From the NCBI GenBank assembly GCA_023393915.1, contig JAEXBS010000006.1:124001-188000 (forward strand): a stretch of DNA of 64,000 nucleotides, given 5' to 3'. The notes below the pieces were generated by a model that saw only the letters and a list, made by a program, of their open reading frames with translations, was not told where the DNA came from and did no database searches. This document shows, piece after piece, positions 44,001-53,681 of this stretch. Origin of the DNA: Bacteroidota bacterium (GTDB lineage: Bacteria > Bacteroidota > Bacteroidia > Flavobacteriales > Weeksellaceae). How positions within the stretch are numbered: position 1 is the first letter of the stretch; the number at the start of each line of letters is the position of its first letter. Both the position numbers and the translations under genes were made by a program.

Positions 44001-46001
44001 ATGCAAGAGCAAACCCATCAAATCAAAATCTACGGCTTTTTTCAAAAGCTCGTCTACGCTTTAGTGGTACTCGAGACTTTAAGTCTGGTGTATAATGAAG
44101 CCGGGATTCCTGTGTTCTCACAGGTCCTTTTCAACCTGTCTTCTTTAGGTATTTTTTACCCGCCGCTCTATGGGAAGTTCTGGACCTTGGTGCTGATTTT
44201 TTTAGTAGCCCTTGGAACCAAAGCTCGAAAGAAAGCCCATTTTAAATGGGGCCCTATGGTGGTTTATCCGATTGCTTTTGGTCTTCTCTCTATGGCCTTA
44301 AGTTTAGCGGTTCTCATTCTTGTTCCCAAAGCTGAGGGAAAAGAAATTCTTCCCCATTTTTATTTTAGGGAGCTGGTTTATTTTCTACTCTCCCTTCTAG
44401 GCGCCCTTTTGGTTCAGAAAGGGGCCGATTCCATCTCGAAGTACGTTCAAGGAAAACTAGGAAAGGATCCCTTCAATTTAGAAGAAGAAAGCTTTATGCA
44501 AAACCTGGAGAAGAAAGAAGACTCCAGCTCCCTTAATTTTCCGTACCGATTTCGGATGGGTAAAAAGTTTCTTTCGGGTTGGATCAATCTCGATCCTTTT
44601 CGGGGTACCCTTGTGATCGGAACTCCTGGAAGCGGAAAATCCTTTGGCGTGATTGCTCCTGCCATTCGTCAGATGATAAGAAAAGGATTTTGCCTTTGCC
44701 TTTACGATTTTAAATCCCCGGATTTAACCCAGATTGCTTATTATCAGTACCGAAAACTAAAAGAAGAGAACCCGCATTACCGGCATTCCTTTCACGTGCT
44801 CAACTTAAATGAAGTGGAGTACAGTTGCCGGGTCAATCCCCTTAGTCCTGAGTACGTAAAGAACCTAGCCATGGCTCAAGAAATGGCGGAGTCCATGGTG
44901 TTTTCACTTCAGCGAGGGGGCTCTGTGGGTGGGGGAGCGGATCAGTTCTTTACTCAATCAGCAGTGAACTTCCTTTCTTGTTGCATCTACTTTTTTGCCA
45001 GTTTTAAAGAAGGGAAGTATTCTTCGCTTCCTCATGTGCTGGCCTTTTTAAATAGAACCTACGAAGAGATTTTCTCTACGCTCTTTACTCATATTGAACT
45101 TCATGCACTTTTGTCTCCCTTTAAATCGGCTTACGACAACCGGGCTTTTGATCAGTTAGAGGGACAGGTGGGAACGCTTCGCATTTTTATGTCTAGACTT
45201 TCCACCAAAGAGAGTTTCTGGGTGTTTTCTAAAGACGAGGTGCAGCTGAAAATAACCGATCGAAAGCATCCCACCCATTTGGTTTTGGCCTCCAATCCCG
45301 AAACCCAGGAAATCAATTCTGCTCTTTATGCGGCCCTACTCAATAGAGTCTTAAGACAAATCAACGAAAAAGGAAACCTTCCGGGCGCGATGGTAGCCGA
45401 TGAGTTTCCAACCATTTATATCCATAAAATTGATTCTGTAGTAGCCACGGCTAGAAGTCATAAAGTCGCTGTGCTTTTAGGCCTTCAAGAGCTGGCTCAA
45501 CTAAGGCAGCGCTATAAAAAAGAAGTAGCCGATACGATTTGCGCTGTGGTGGGAAATATTCTCTCCGGCAGCGTTAGAGACAAACAGACTCTGGATTGGC
45601 TCGAGCGGCTTTTTGGAAAAATTCGTCAGCAGAATTACTCTGAGTCTTATTCGTCTCAAGGAAGATCCCTTTCGCTTTCTGAGCGACTCGAGGTCTTAAT
45701 TCCCGCAGGGAAAATAGCTTCCTTAAGAACCGGAGAAATGGTAGGCATGATTGCGCAAGGAAGAGCCCTAGAGGAACTTTCTTACGAAACCTCCGCCTTT
45801 TCTGGAAAGATTCAGGTGCCCACTTCTTCTAAGGAGCGTTCAGCGGAAGAGAAGATTTCTCTTCCCCGCTATGCTCCTTTTAATGAAGAGATGAGTCCTT
45901 CTAAAAAAGAAAAACTCCTTATGGATCATTTCTTTTTGATTCATGAGGAAGTTCAGACGGTCTTAGAGCAGGCGCTCGCACAAAAAAGCGCACCTACTTA
46001 A
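44001..46001 (+). CDS. Type IV coupling protein (VirD4-like, MobC/TraG family)
   Basis: A 666-residue ATPase that couples the relaxosome to the channel. Four hydrophobic segments occupy the first 150 residues. Walker A is GTPGSGKS at residues 207-214 and Walker B includes VADEFP with D467-E468; ARSHKVAVLLGLQELAQL follows, as in this family. In Bacteroidota elements the gene is usually called mobC and sits by the mobilization genes; here it lies after traN. Confidence 0.92.
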   Translation: MQEQTHQIKIYGFFQKLVYALVVLETLSLVYNEAGIPVFSQVLFNLSSLGIFYPPLYGKFWTLVLIFLVALGTKARKKAHFKWGPMVVYPIAFGLLSMALSLAVLILVPKAEGKEILPHFYFRELVYFLLSLLGALLVQKGADSISKYVQGKLGKDPFNLEEESFMQNLEKKEDSSSLNFPYRFRMGKKFLSGWINLDPFRGTLVIGTPGSGKSFGVIAPAIRQMIRKGFCLCLYDFKSPDLTQIAYYQYRKLKEENPHYRHSFHVLNLNEVEYSCRVNPLSPEYVKNLAMAQEMAESMVFSLQRGGSVGGGADQFFTQSAVNFLSCCIYFFASFKEGKYSSLPHVLAFLNRTYEEIFSTLFTHIELHALLSPFKSAYDNRAFDQLEGQVGTLRIFMSRLSTKESFWVFSKDEVQLKITDRKHPTHLVLASNPETQEINSALYAALLNRVLRQINEKGNLPGAMVADEFPTIYIHKIDSVVATARSHKVAVLLGLQELAQLRQRYKKEVADTICAVVGNILSGSVRDKQTLDWLERLFGKIRQQNYSESYSSQGRSLSLSERLEVLIPAGKIASLRTGEMVGMIAQGRALEELSYETSAFSGKIQVPTSSKERSAEEKISLPRYAPFNEEMSPSKKEKLLMDHFFLIHEEVQTVLEQALAQKSAPT

Positions 46002-46135
46002 ATCAAAGATCTAATAAAATTATGAGTTCCCCAATGCCTTAAATGCCTTTGGGTTAGTATTAACACCCTTTTTTGGAGCACTTTTCGACTGCGATTTATA
46101 AACTTTTTTACCCAACTAAAAACCCTTTTTCCCCT

Positions 46136-47191
46136 ATGTTAAAATTAATTCTTCTTCCTCCCGTTAATCTTTTATCAAAAATTGCCCTAAGCACCCTAGT
46201 AGGAGTTCTTCTGCAAATAGCTTTGCCTTTAAAAGCTCAATTTACTACGTATACCTTTGAGCGCTTAGACAAAGAACTTCCTGTTTACTTAGAGTCCGAA
46301 AGGACTTTAGAAAATAGAGAGGATACCTTAAGAGCTTCTAAAGAGAAGAAGCAAGAAAAACCCGCCCGTTGGTTTGTACCGATTCGTACGACTTTAGCTC
46401 CGAAATCTAGTACTGCAGAGGATACTCTCCAAGGGAAAAGAAAGGGTAAAGCCCATTTTTCTCTTGCTGGACTTCCTGCGGTAGTTCACGCAAGAACTCG
46501 CCTAAAAGAAGAGTGGAAAGAGGCCAAAGAACTGCGCTTTTTGCTCAAAAAGAAAAAAGAAGATTCCAAAGTAAGAGAGGAAGTTTCAGGCACTTTAGAA
46601 GAGGCCTTGCCTCAAAGATCTCTTCCCATTCAAGAGAAAGTTGAAGAGAGAAAAACTTTTGAAGTTTCTACGCCTATTGAAAAAAGCGATTCAACTTTAG
46701 AAGAGTCGAGCACTTTTCTTCCCATTTCAAAAGAAATGCTAAACGCCTTAAGAAATACTAGAGAGAAAGAAATTCGAAAGCGCTTTTCTTTTCCCAAAGC
46801 GGGGCCCTTACTTATAACTTCTAATTATGGGTACCGAATTCATCCCCTAACGGGAAAGAAAAAATTTCATGCAGGGATTGATTTAAAGATGGCCTTTAAG
46901 CCTGTGTTTGCTGTACTGGATGCTGAGGTCATAGAAAGCGGCTGGGATCCTAAAGGCGGAGGCAACTTTATTCGCTTAAGGCATGAGGACGGATTTGAAA
47001 CTTCTTATTTGCACCTCTCGGAGCTGTATTACTCCAAGGGAGAAAGGGTAAAGGCCGGATTCATTATTGGCAAAAGCGGCTCTAGTGGGAGATCGAGTGG
47101 TCCTCATTTGCATTTTGCCGTAAAAAAGGATGCTAAACCCTTTTGTCCCATAGCCTTCTTTAGATTGAACTACGTCTTTCTAGACATCTAA
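46136..47191 (+). CDS. Secreted M23 family peptidase (LytM domain)
   Basis: A 351-residue protein from ATG 46136, which gives a clean signal peptide (ending PLKAQ); an ATG at 46073 would add 21 residues. A charged linker to about residue 235 is followed by the LytM zinc peptidase domain: SNYGYRIHPLTGKKKFHAGIDL (HxxxD site), then LHLSEL and SSGRSSGPHLHFAVKKD with HLH. It cuts peptidoglycan cross-links, presumably to let the conjugation machine cross the wall, or replaces the lysozyme-like hydrolase found in other elements. Confidence 0.9.
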   Translation: MLKLILLPPVNLLSKIALSTLVGVLLQIALPLKAQFTTYTFERLDKELPVYLESERTLENREDTLRASKEKKQEKPARWFVPIRTTLAPKSSTAEDTLQGKRKGKAHFSLAGLPAVVHARTRLKEEWKEAKELRFLLKKKKEDSKVREEVSGTLEEALPQRSLPIQEKVEERKTFEVSTPIEKSDSTLEESSTFLPISKEMLNALRNTREKEIRKRFSFPKAGPLLITSNYGYRIHPLTGKKKFHAGIDLKMAFKPVFAVLDAEVIESGWDPKGGGNFIRLRHEDGFETSYLHLSELYYSKGERVKAGFIIGKSGSSGRSSGPHLHFAVKKDAKPFCPIAFFRLNYVFLDI

Positions 47192-47288
47192 TTTTTGAGT
47201 TCCCACCGTAAGGATTTTATCGTGAATCCACGCATCGTTTCTAATTACCAAAACAAACAAAATATTTCATCCTTAAATCGTATTACTT

Positions 47289-48107
47289 ATGAATTTATCC
47301 CCCACAACCCAAAAGACCCTTTTAGAATTAGGGCTTTTAAATCAGGACAAAAGTTTTTCTTCTAGGCTTTCCGCGAGTGAAGTCTACGGTTTTCTCTCGG
47401 GACAAAAACTCTCCGCTACTAACGGAAAATCCAGGCTCGAACTTCAGTTGGATCCGCGGGGCAGTACCCTTCAAATCAAGCAATATTCACTAGACAAAGA
47501 TTTTTCTCTTTTAAAGGAAAGAGCGCAAACAGGAGCGCTTCAAACCTTAAGAGTTCAGGAAATTGGACCTAGTTACTTAAAAGCAGCTACAGAAAATAAG
47601 TCCCTTTATTACCCACGCAAATTCTTTATTGAGGAACCTAAGTCCAAGGAGCTCTTAGAAATCGATCCTTTAGAGCACCGAGCGCTTTTAAAAGAAATTT
47701 TACTTCGACGAAAAGATGAGGGCCTGGAGAAAAAGTACCGAGCGGAACTTTTTAAATTGAGAAAATTCCTATTAGAATCTCTTAAAACCCATCCCGAGAA
47801 AGCAAAAGAAATCGGTGGGTACCTCTCGTCTGTGGGAAAGGAGATTCAGAAAAACGAGAACAAGAAAACAACGAAGCAAACCGTGGTAGAGCCTTCCAAA
47901 AAAGCTTCGGTAGTGGGACTTTCTGGGCGCGCAGAAAAGGAGCCTTCCTTTTTAGAAAAAGGGTCCTTCGCCTCGTTTGAAGAAACCTTGTTTGAAAATG
48001 CAAATACTCTCTTGCCAAAGGAGAAAGAAACGAGACGATCTAGTACTGAAACTTTAGAAAAAGAAATCAAAGAAGAGGAGCAAAGACCCCGATCTTTTAG
48101 GAGATAA
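47289..48107 (+). CDS. Hypothetical protein of the conjugative element
   Basis: A 272-residue soluble protein. The N-terminus (TTQKTLLELGLLNQDKSF, SGQKLSATNGKSRLELQLDP) recalls DUF3945/DUF4099-type proteins of Bacteroidota mobile elements, but I cannot assign it with confidence. The C-terminal 80 residues are highly charged and probably disordered. It is followed by the JAB/RadC-like gene. Confidence 0.55.
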   Translation: MNLSPTTQKTLLELGLLNQDKSFSSRLSASEVYGFLSGQKLSATNGKSRLELQLDPRGSTLQIKQYSLDKDFSLLKERAQTGALQTLRVQEIGPSYLKAATENKSLYYPRKFFIEEPKSKELLEIDPLEHRALLKEILLRRKDEGLEKKYRAELFKLRKFLLESLKTHPEKAKEIGGYLSSVGKEIQKNENKKTTKQTVVEPSKKASVVGLSGRAEKEPSFLEKGSFASFEETLFENANTLLPKEKETRRSSTETLEKEIKEEEQRPRSFRR

Positions 48108-48146
48108 TCCTCCTATATCAATAACCAACACCTAAACAGTATTCTT

Positions 48147-49406
48147 ATGAACATTAACCTATTCAACTACCAGAACCGCTACGCAGAAAACACCAATTTT
48201 GGTTTTTCCTTAGAAACGGACACTCAGTATTTAAAGACCTCGAGCGGAAAGAAGCTTCCTTTTGAACTTTACTCCGAGAGTAAACGATTCAAAACGCCCA
48301 AACATGAACTTCACGATCCCGAGGGAGAAAAAACAACGGACTTCGCCTTAGTGGAAAGGCAATTTTCCCTTTACAAAGGTTTAAGTTTTGTGGGGGGAAC
48401 CCACATTAAATCCTTAAGCGATATCGCGTGGCTTTTTCGGGCACTGGAATCCGAAGCCATTGAGCATACGTTTATCCTTTACCATTTTAAAGACGATAGT
48501 TATTTAGCGCAGCACCTTTCTTCGGGTGGGATTACTTCCGCCGTGGTGGATTTAAGACTCGTGGCCGGAAATGTCCATAAAATGGCACCAAAGTCCATTA
48601 CTCTGGTTCATAACCATCCTTCGGGACAGCTGATTTCCTCTAGGCAGGATCAACTCATGCTCGAGCGACTCCAAGACATCTTTAAGGATTCTAAGATTCA
48701 GGTGAATCCCGGACTCATCTTAAATCTAAGAAGTGGAAAGTATTTAGAGTTCTCCTCCTCCGGAGCGTTAGATCAGATTCGAGAGCACCGTTCTATGGAA
48801 GGAGAGCAAAAGGAAATTCCGCTCTATAGTTTCAATAAACACCTTTTTGAATTGAACTACCAACCGGTAAAAATCACCTCTCCAATGGAATCGGCCGCCT
48901 ATATTTCGACTCAAAAGTTCGGGCTCTCCGATAAAACCGAAGCTTTGCTTCTCAATAATGCCAACGAAGTGGTAGGGAAGTTCGTACTTCCCCAGCACAA
49001 ACAATACGAAAAATTGTTAGAGCTACTTACGCAGTATGGAGCCACGTCAGTAATCCTCTTTGGAAACCACCTAAGCAAAAGAAAGTTTCAGCAGTACATA
49101 GAGTCCTTAGAGCTCGTGGGCTTTTTTGCATTAGACGGAATCAAGCTTCAGAGCGGAAATTACCACTCGCTACTGAGCGATTCTAAAATTGCGCTTCGAG
49201 AAGAATTGCAAGCTCAGTATAGAGAGAAAACTAAAAGCCTAGCGGTAGCTATGGAAAGCGAGAAAGAGAGAGAAGCGTTAAGGGACCTTCCTAAAGTAAA
49301 TAAATTATCTAATTCTTCTCTGAGCGAATCTTCTCTTGACCCTGGGATTAAAGAATCGAGCGCTATAAATAATGCGCCTGAGAGGAGGCGCTCGCGCTCT
49401 TTTTAA
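48147..49406 (+). CDS. JAB/RadC-like domain protein of the conjugative element
   Basis: A 419-residue protein. Residues about 75-215 contain a RadC/JAMM-type fold: LVHNHPSGQLISSRQDQ carries the metal-binding HxHPSG-x8-D pattern (about 153-169), after GGITSAVVDLRLV. A second, possibly degenerate repeat of the fold follows (YISTQKFGLSDKTEALLLNNANEV). RadC-like proteins are common in Bacteroidota elements; biochemical function is not settled. Confidence 0.8.
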   Translation: MNINLFNYQNRYAENTNFGFSLETDTQYLKTSSGKKLPFELYSESKRFKTPKHELHDPEGEKTTDFALVERQFSLYKGLSFVGGTHIKSLSDIAWLFRALESEAIEHTFILYHFKDDSYLAQHLSSGGITSAVVDLRLVAGNVHKMAPKSITLVHNHPSGQLISSRQDQLMLERLQDIFKDSKIQVNPGLILNLRSGKYLEFSSSGALDQIREHRSMEGEQKEIPLYSFNKHLFELNYQPVKITSPMESAAYISTQKFGLSDKTEALLLNNANEVVGKFVLPQHKQYEKLLELLTQYGATSVILFGNHLSKRKFQQYIESLELVGFFALDGIKLQSGNYHSLLSDSKIALREELQAQYREKTKSLAVAMESEKEREALRDLPKVNKLSNSSLSESSLDPGIKESSAINNAPERRRSRSF

Positions 49407-49455
49407 GTTTTTTTTCTAATGCACTCTTTCACTTTTTTTTATGCCCCCTTATGTT

Positions 49456-50199
49456 ATGAAACGACTTTTACTCTTTTTACGCCCTTTCTTATTTTCTAAA
49501 GCTCGGATCTTTTTTTCCGCGCCGCTACCTTTTTTAAATCCTCCTTTTAGGTTATTGAAATTTAGGGGAACTCCACTTACGCTTTGTCTTCTTGTGGTTT
49601 TTACTCTAGGGAGCTGCTCTAAAAAAGTAAAACCCAAAGAAGGACAATTGGATTTACTGTGTTCACTGTACCGTAAAGCCTCTAAGGGCTTGGACTTAGG
49701 AGAAACCTTTTTACTCTCTTCTCTTTACTTCAGTTCCAAGGGAATGCTAGAGCGAGCCGACCAGGGCCCTGGTGAGAGTAAACGTTGGAGCTGGATTCAG
49801 TCCGGGAGCTTTACTCCTCTTCTAGTGGATAAAGAAAACCCCAAAGCAGAGGAATTCAAAAAATCGGTCTACGAAAAAGCTTTCGGTGCTCCTTTTCATA
49901 AAGGACTTCCTATGAATTTTGAGCACAGAAGGAAGCTTTCCGATACGGTGGTCTTTAGAAAGAAGTTCGAGCGCATCGAGATTTCTTCTAAAAAGAGCTA
50001 TGCCCGGTATTACCTCTACCGCTCTGATACGCTGCTTCCTTACGGCCTCTATCCAGAGGTGGAGAAAAAACTCGGGGCAAGAGTAGAGCGGATTGAAGCC
50101 TACGATCCTAAAGAAGATGTCCTGGTGACGCTTCAACTCTTTTACCGCACTAAAGTAGAAAAGGAACTAAAAACCCAAAGGAAAAAGCTAAAACTCTAA
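49456..50199 (+). CDS. Hypothetical lipoprotein of the conjugative element
   Basis: A 247-residue protein from ATG 49456; ATG 49441 five codons upstream is equally possible. A long basic n-region of about 40 residues precedes a hydrophobic segment with lipobox FTLGSCS, Cys near residue 55. The mature domain contains SYARYYLYRSDTLLPYGLYP and is unassigned. The 20-bp gap to the primase-like gene indicates co-transcription. Confidence 0.6.
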   Translation: MKRLLLFLRPFLFSKARIFFSAPLPFLNPPFRLLKFRGTPLTLCLLVVFTLGSCSKKVKPKEGQLDLLCSLYRKASKGLDLGETFLLSSLYFSSKGMLERADQGPGESKRWSWIQSGSFTPLLVDKENPKAEEFKKSVYEKAFGAPFHKGLPMNFEHRRKLSDTVVFRKKFERIEISSKKSYARYYLYRSDTLLPYGLYPEVEKKLGARVERIEAYDPKEDVLVTLQLFYRTKVEKELKTQRKKLKL

Positions 50200-50219
50200 T
50201 TCAATCAAAAACCTTTGTT

Positions 50220-51179
50220 ATGAACAGCACGTATTGGAACTCGGAAAGGATCTCCTCCGTGGTAGGCGCCGTAAATTTATTAGATTATTGTTTTCATTTA
50301 GAGCACCGAGGGCTGCTTCGGTACCGAGGACTCACCGGAACGCATCATTACTTTACGGCCTCAGGAGTAAAGATGGCCGTGACGGGTTCTCATTACTTTG
50401 ATTTTAAAAAATGCAAAGGCGGGGGCGTGATCCAGGCCGTGATGGATTTTGAAAGTGTAGGTTTTGTTGCGGCCTTAGAATACCTTAGGGATTTTTCAGG
50501 ACTGCACCCGGATCTCGTGAGCTACATCAAAGAATCCAAAGAAAGAGAAATCCGTGCTCAGAAGGCCTACCGTGCTCCAGAGATTTTACGGATTTCTAAG
50601 ATTCGGTCCTTTTCCTTAAGCAATTACTTTCGAGGTAGGGGAATCTCTATAGGAGTGCTCGCAAGCTATACGCTAGAGTACTACTTTGTCGTCAAAGGAC
50701 ATAAAATGAGGGCATTAGGGCTAAAGAATGTTTTAGGCGGACTTGAGCTTCGGGCCCCCAACCTTAAAATGAAATTAGGTCCCTCTTCTTATTCCGTTAC
50801 TGCTCCTAAGAAAGGAGAAGCAAACACTACGCTGGTGGTCTTTGAAGGAATGACGGATTTGCTCTCTTTTGTGCAGTGGCAAGTAAGAAAAAAAAGAAGC
50901 GTTCAAAGAACCCTCGTTTCATTAAACTCTGTAGGGATGGTCAATCGGTTTTTAAACGAGTACAGTGAGTTTGAAGGAAATGTACTGCTTCTTTTGGATG
51001 GCGACGAGGCTGGAGATAAAGCGACCGAGGAATTAACTAAAGGGCTTTCTAAGGCCAAAGTAAAAGACCTTCGAGCGCAATTCGGGATCTCAAAAAAGGG
51101 AGTAGGGGACTTTAATGAGTTTTTACTTTCTAGGGAAGAAATCACCTACTACCCAAAAAAAGGGAAACTTTTAACCTAA
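50220..51179 (+). CDS. Toprim-domain primase-like protein (TraP-like)
   Basis: A 319-residue protein. The N-terminal 90 residues resemble a DnaG-type zinc/CHC2 region with most cysteines lost (FDFKKCKGGGVIQAVMDFE). A Toprim domain follows at about residues 200-290: LVVFEGMTDLLSF carries the catalytic Glu and LLLDGDEAGDKA the DxD-like acidic motif. Such proteins prime synthesis of the complementary strand after transfer. Confidence 0.85.
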   Translation: MNSTYWNSERISSVVGAVNLLDYCFHLEHRGLLRYRGLTGTHHYFTASGVKMAVTGSHYFDFKKCKGGGVIQAVMDFESVGFVAALEYLRDFSGLHPDLVSYIKESKEREIRAQKAYRAPEILRISKIRSFSLSNYFRGRGISIGVLASYTLEYYFVVKGHKMRALGLKNVLGGLELRAPNLKMKLGPSSYSVTAPKKGEANTTLVVFEGMTDLLSFVQWQVRKKRSVQRTLVSLNSVGMVNRFLNEYSEFEGNVLLLLDGDEAGDKATEELTKGLSKAKVKDLRAQFGISKKGVGDFNEFLLSREEITYYPKKGKLLT

Positions 51180-51210
51180 ATTTTACAAGGGAAGGGACCT
51201 ATGGACTTTA

Positions 51211-51218
51211 TACCTTTG
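51211..51218 (+). promoter_or_regulatory. -7 promoter element before the metal ATPase gene
   Basis: TACCTTTG matches TAnnTTTG, 70 bp before the ATPase ATG at 51288. A short hairpin, GGGTGC-AAA-GCGCCC at 51229-51243 followed by an A-run, starts about where transcription would begin. No clear -33 TTG was found at the right distance. Confidence 0.55.
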
Positions 51219-51287
51219 TTTTCATAAAGGGTGCAAAGCGCCCAAAAAAAGAAATGAAACAAATAGTCCAATTAAAAAATTAAAAAG

Positions 51288-53453
51288 ATGTCCAAATCCT
51301 GCTGCGGTGGAGAACAAAACAACTACTCCGCTAAATACCAAAATAGAACGAGCATAAAGTCCAATTCAGAAAGTTCTTGCTCGTGCTCTAGTGAACTAGC
51401 CTCAAGTGAATCGAGTAATACTCCAGTTAGTGCTCAAAACGAAAACGAAAATTCTGGGGCTGTGCGAAAAAGAAAGAAAAGAAAAGTCGATGCCTGCTGC
51501 GCAGCGGGTAACGACGAAGAAGATAGTAGTAGCGAGAAGGATGAGGGTAGTCATTCCCACGAGCATTCCCATCGCGAGGGAAACATTTCTTTTTTTGGAG
51601 GAATCTACTGGCCTCTGTTTTCTTTTGTTCTGCTTCTTTTAGGACTTTATTTTGAACATTATTTACACCCCACTTGGTTTGAGGGCCCCTTAAGATTTGT
51701 ATTTTACTTAATCGCATATGTTCCTGTAGGACTTCCCGTTCTTCTGGAGGCCTACCACTCCATTAGGGAAGGAGATTTTTTCTCAGAGTTCTTCCTTATG
51801 GGAATTGCTACCCTAGGGGCGTTTGCCATAGGGGAGTACGCGGAAGGAGTAGCGGTGATGCTCTTTTATTCGGTTGGAGAACTTATTCAAGGGCGAGCGG
51901 TTTCAAGGGCTCGCTCCAACATCAAAGACCTTTTGGACCAAAGACCCGATTCCGTAACCGTGCTTACCGAAAAGGGAAAACAGTCGGTTAGGGCCGAGGA
52001 AGTTTCTGTAGGGGCTATAGTTGAACTAAAACCCGGAGAGCAATTGGCATTAGACGGAGTGCTTTTTTCTCCTTCGGGAAGTTTTAATTCCTCCGCTTTA
52101 ACAGGAGAAAGCCTTCCTGAGACTAAAGAAAAAGGACAAGAAGTTCTAGCGGGCATGGTTAATACTTCTTCTGTGGTTCAAGTGGAAGTGACTAGAGCCT
52201 ATAGAGATTCTCGCCTAAGTCAGATATTGCAATTGGTGCAAGAGGCCTCCAAGCACAAAGCGCCTACTGAGCTTTTTATACGAAAGTTTTCTAGAATCTA
52301 TACTCCCATTGTGGTGGTTCTGGCTTTAGGAATTACTTTTCTTCCAGCCCTGTTTGTTTCTTCTTATGAGTTTTCAGATTGGCTGTATAGAGCGCTGGTT
52401 TTCCTAGTGATTTCTTGTCCCTGTGCTCTTGTGATCTCCATTCCTCTGGGGTATTTTGGAGGGATTGGAGCCGGAAGTAGAAACGGAATATTAATTAAAG
52501 GATCGGTGTATTTGGATCGGTTGGCCGCTACGACCCACGCCGTTTTAGACAAAACGGGCACCCTTACTAAAGGTGTTTTTCAGGTGTCGGAAACTGAATT
52601 CCTTGACTTAAACAAAGAAGAGGAAAAAGAGCTTTTACTTCTGGTAAGCGCTCTAGAATCCCACTCAACTCACCCGATTGCAAGCGCACTTGAAAACTAC
52701 CTTGGGGGGGAGAAAACCAATATTACTTTTGATAAAGTAGAAGAAGTTTCAGGCCACGGACTCAAAGGCTGGGTAGGAGAAAATAGACTACTCGCAGGAA
52801 ATTTTAGACTGCTCGATTTAGAAGGAGTCCCTTACGATCCAGAATTAAAATCTTTAAGCTCGACTCAAGTAGCCGTTGCAAAAAACGGAGTGTACCAAGG
52901 TTTTATTGGCCTTTCGGATCAAATAAAACCTGAAGCCAATGAGGCCTTGCGAGAACTTGAAAAGATGGGCATAAAAACAACCGTCTTAAGTGGAGATAAG
53001 AAGGAGGTAGTTGAAAAAGTAGCCCATGAGCTCGGGATTCGCTCTTATTATGGAGGACTACTTCCTGAGGACAAAGTAGAAAAACTGCAAGAGTTAGAAA
53101 CTCCGGAGCGTAAAGTCGTTTTTGTAGGAGACGGAGTGAACGATGCGCCCGTTTTAGCGCTTAGTGATGTAGGAATTGCCATGGGAGGACTCGGGAGCGA
53201 TGCCGCGATTGAGTCCGCGGATGTGGTCATTCAAAATGATCAGGTTTCTAAACTACCTCTAGCGATTAAAATTGGCAAAAAGACCCTAAGGGTGGTTTGG
53301 CAGAATATTATTCTCGCTTTTGCAATTAAAGCAATTGTACTTGTTTTAGGAGCTTTTGGGTTGGCCTCCATGTGGGCAGCGGTCTTTGCAGACGTCGGTG
53401 TAGCGCTTTTAGCCATTCTAAATGCTGTGAGAATTCAGTACAGTAAGTTTTGA
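51288..53453 (+). CDS. Heavy-metal P1B-type ATPase (Zn/Cd/Pb type)
   Basis: A 721-residue metal exporter. The first 100 residues contain no folded HMA domain but a Cys/His-rich disordered region (SCCGG, SCSCSS, DACCAAG, SHSHEHSHRE) that may bind soft metals. The CPC metal-site motif is at residues 377-379 (SCPCALV), the phosphorylated Asp is D421 in DKTGTLTKG, and GDGVNDAP and the C-terminal ADVGVALLAILNA fit the Zn/Cd/Pb subgroup. It probably is cargo of the conjugative element conferring metal tolerance. Confidence 0.93.
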   Translation: MSKSCCGGEQNNYSAKYQNRTSIKSNSESSCSCSSELASSESSNTPVSAQNENENSGAVRKRKKRKVDACCAAGNDEEDSSSEKDEGSHSHEHSHREGNISFFGGIYWPLFSFVLLLLGLYFEHYLHPTWFEGPLRFVFYLIAYVPVGLPVLLEAYHSIREGDFFSEFFLMGIATLGAFAIGEYAEGVAVMLFYSVGELIQGRAVSRARSNIKDLLDQRPDSVTVLTEKGKQSVRAEEVSVGAIVELKPGEQLALDGVLFSPSGSFNSSALTGESLPETKEKGQEVLAGMVNTSSVVQVEVTRAYRDSRLSQILQLVQEASKHKAPTELFIRKFSRIYTPIVVVLALGITFLPALFVSSYEFSDWLYRALVFLVISCPCALVISIPLGYFGGIGAGSRNGILIKGSVYLDRLAATTHAVLDKTGTLTKGVFQVSETEFLDLNKEEEKELLLLVSALESHSTHPIASALENYLGGEKTNITFDKVEEVSGHGLKGWVGENRLLAGNFRLLDLEGVPYDPELKSLSSTQVAVAKNGVYQGFIGLSDQIKPEANEALRELEKMGIKTTVLSGDKKEVVEKVAHELGIRSYYGGLLPEDKVEKLQELETPERKVVFVGDGVNDAPVLALSDVGIAMGGLGSDAAIESADVVIQNDQVSKLPLAIKIGKKTLRVVWQNIILAFAIKAIVLVLGAFGLASMWAAVFADVGVALLAILNAVRIQYSKF

Positions 53454-53540
53454 TTTGAGGCGAAAATTCAGCGTTTTTTTTTAGAAAATTTCTTATCAAA
53501 ATAAGTTATTTTTCAACTGCTACGGGATAGGGAATTATTG

Positions 53541-53548
53541 TATTTTTG
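53541..53548 (+). promoter_or_regulatory. Candidate -7 element upstream of the GAF gene
   Basis: TATTTTTG fits TAnnTTTG. It lies 134 bp before the GAF-gene ATG, leaving a long leader. Evidence is the motif alone. Confidence 0.3.
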
Positions 53549-53681
53549 TTTAGATATTGTCTTAAAGTCTACCTTAAAGTTAAGCATTTGGTTTTTGCGG
53601 ATTTAGATAGAAGGAAGAACTTATAAAGCGTAGGATTTACTCTAAGAAAGAAAAGGCAAAAACAATTAACGCATCCCTTTT

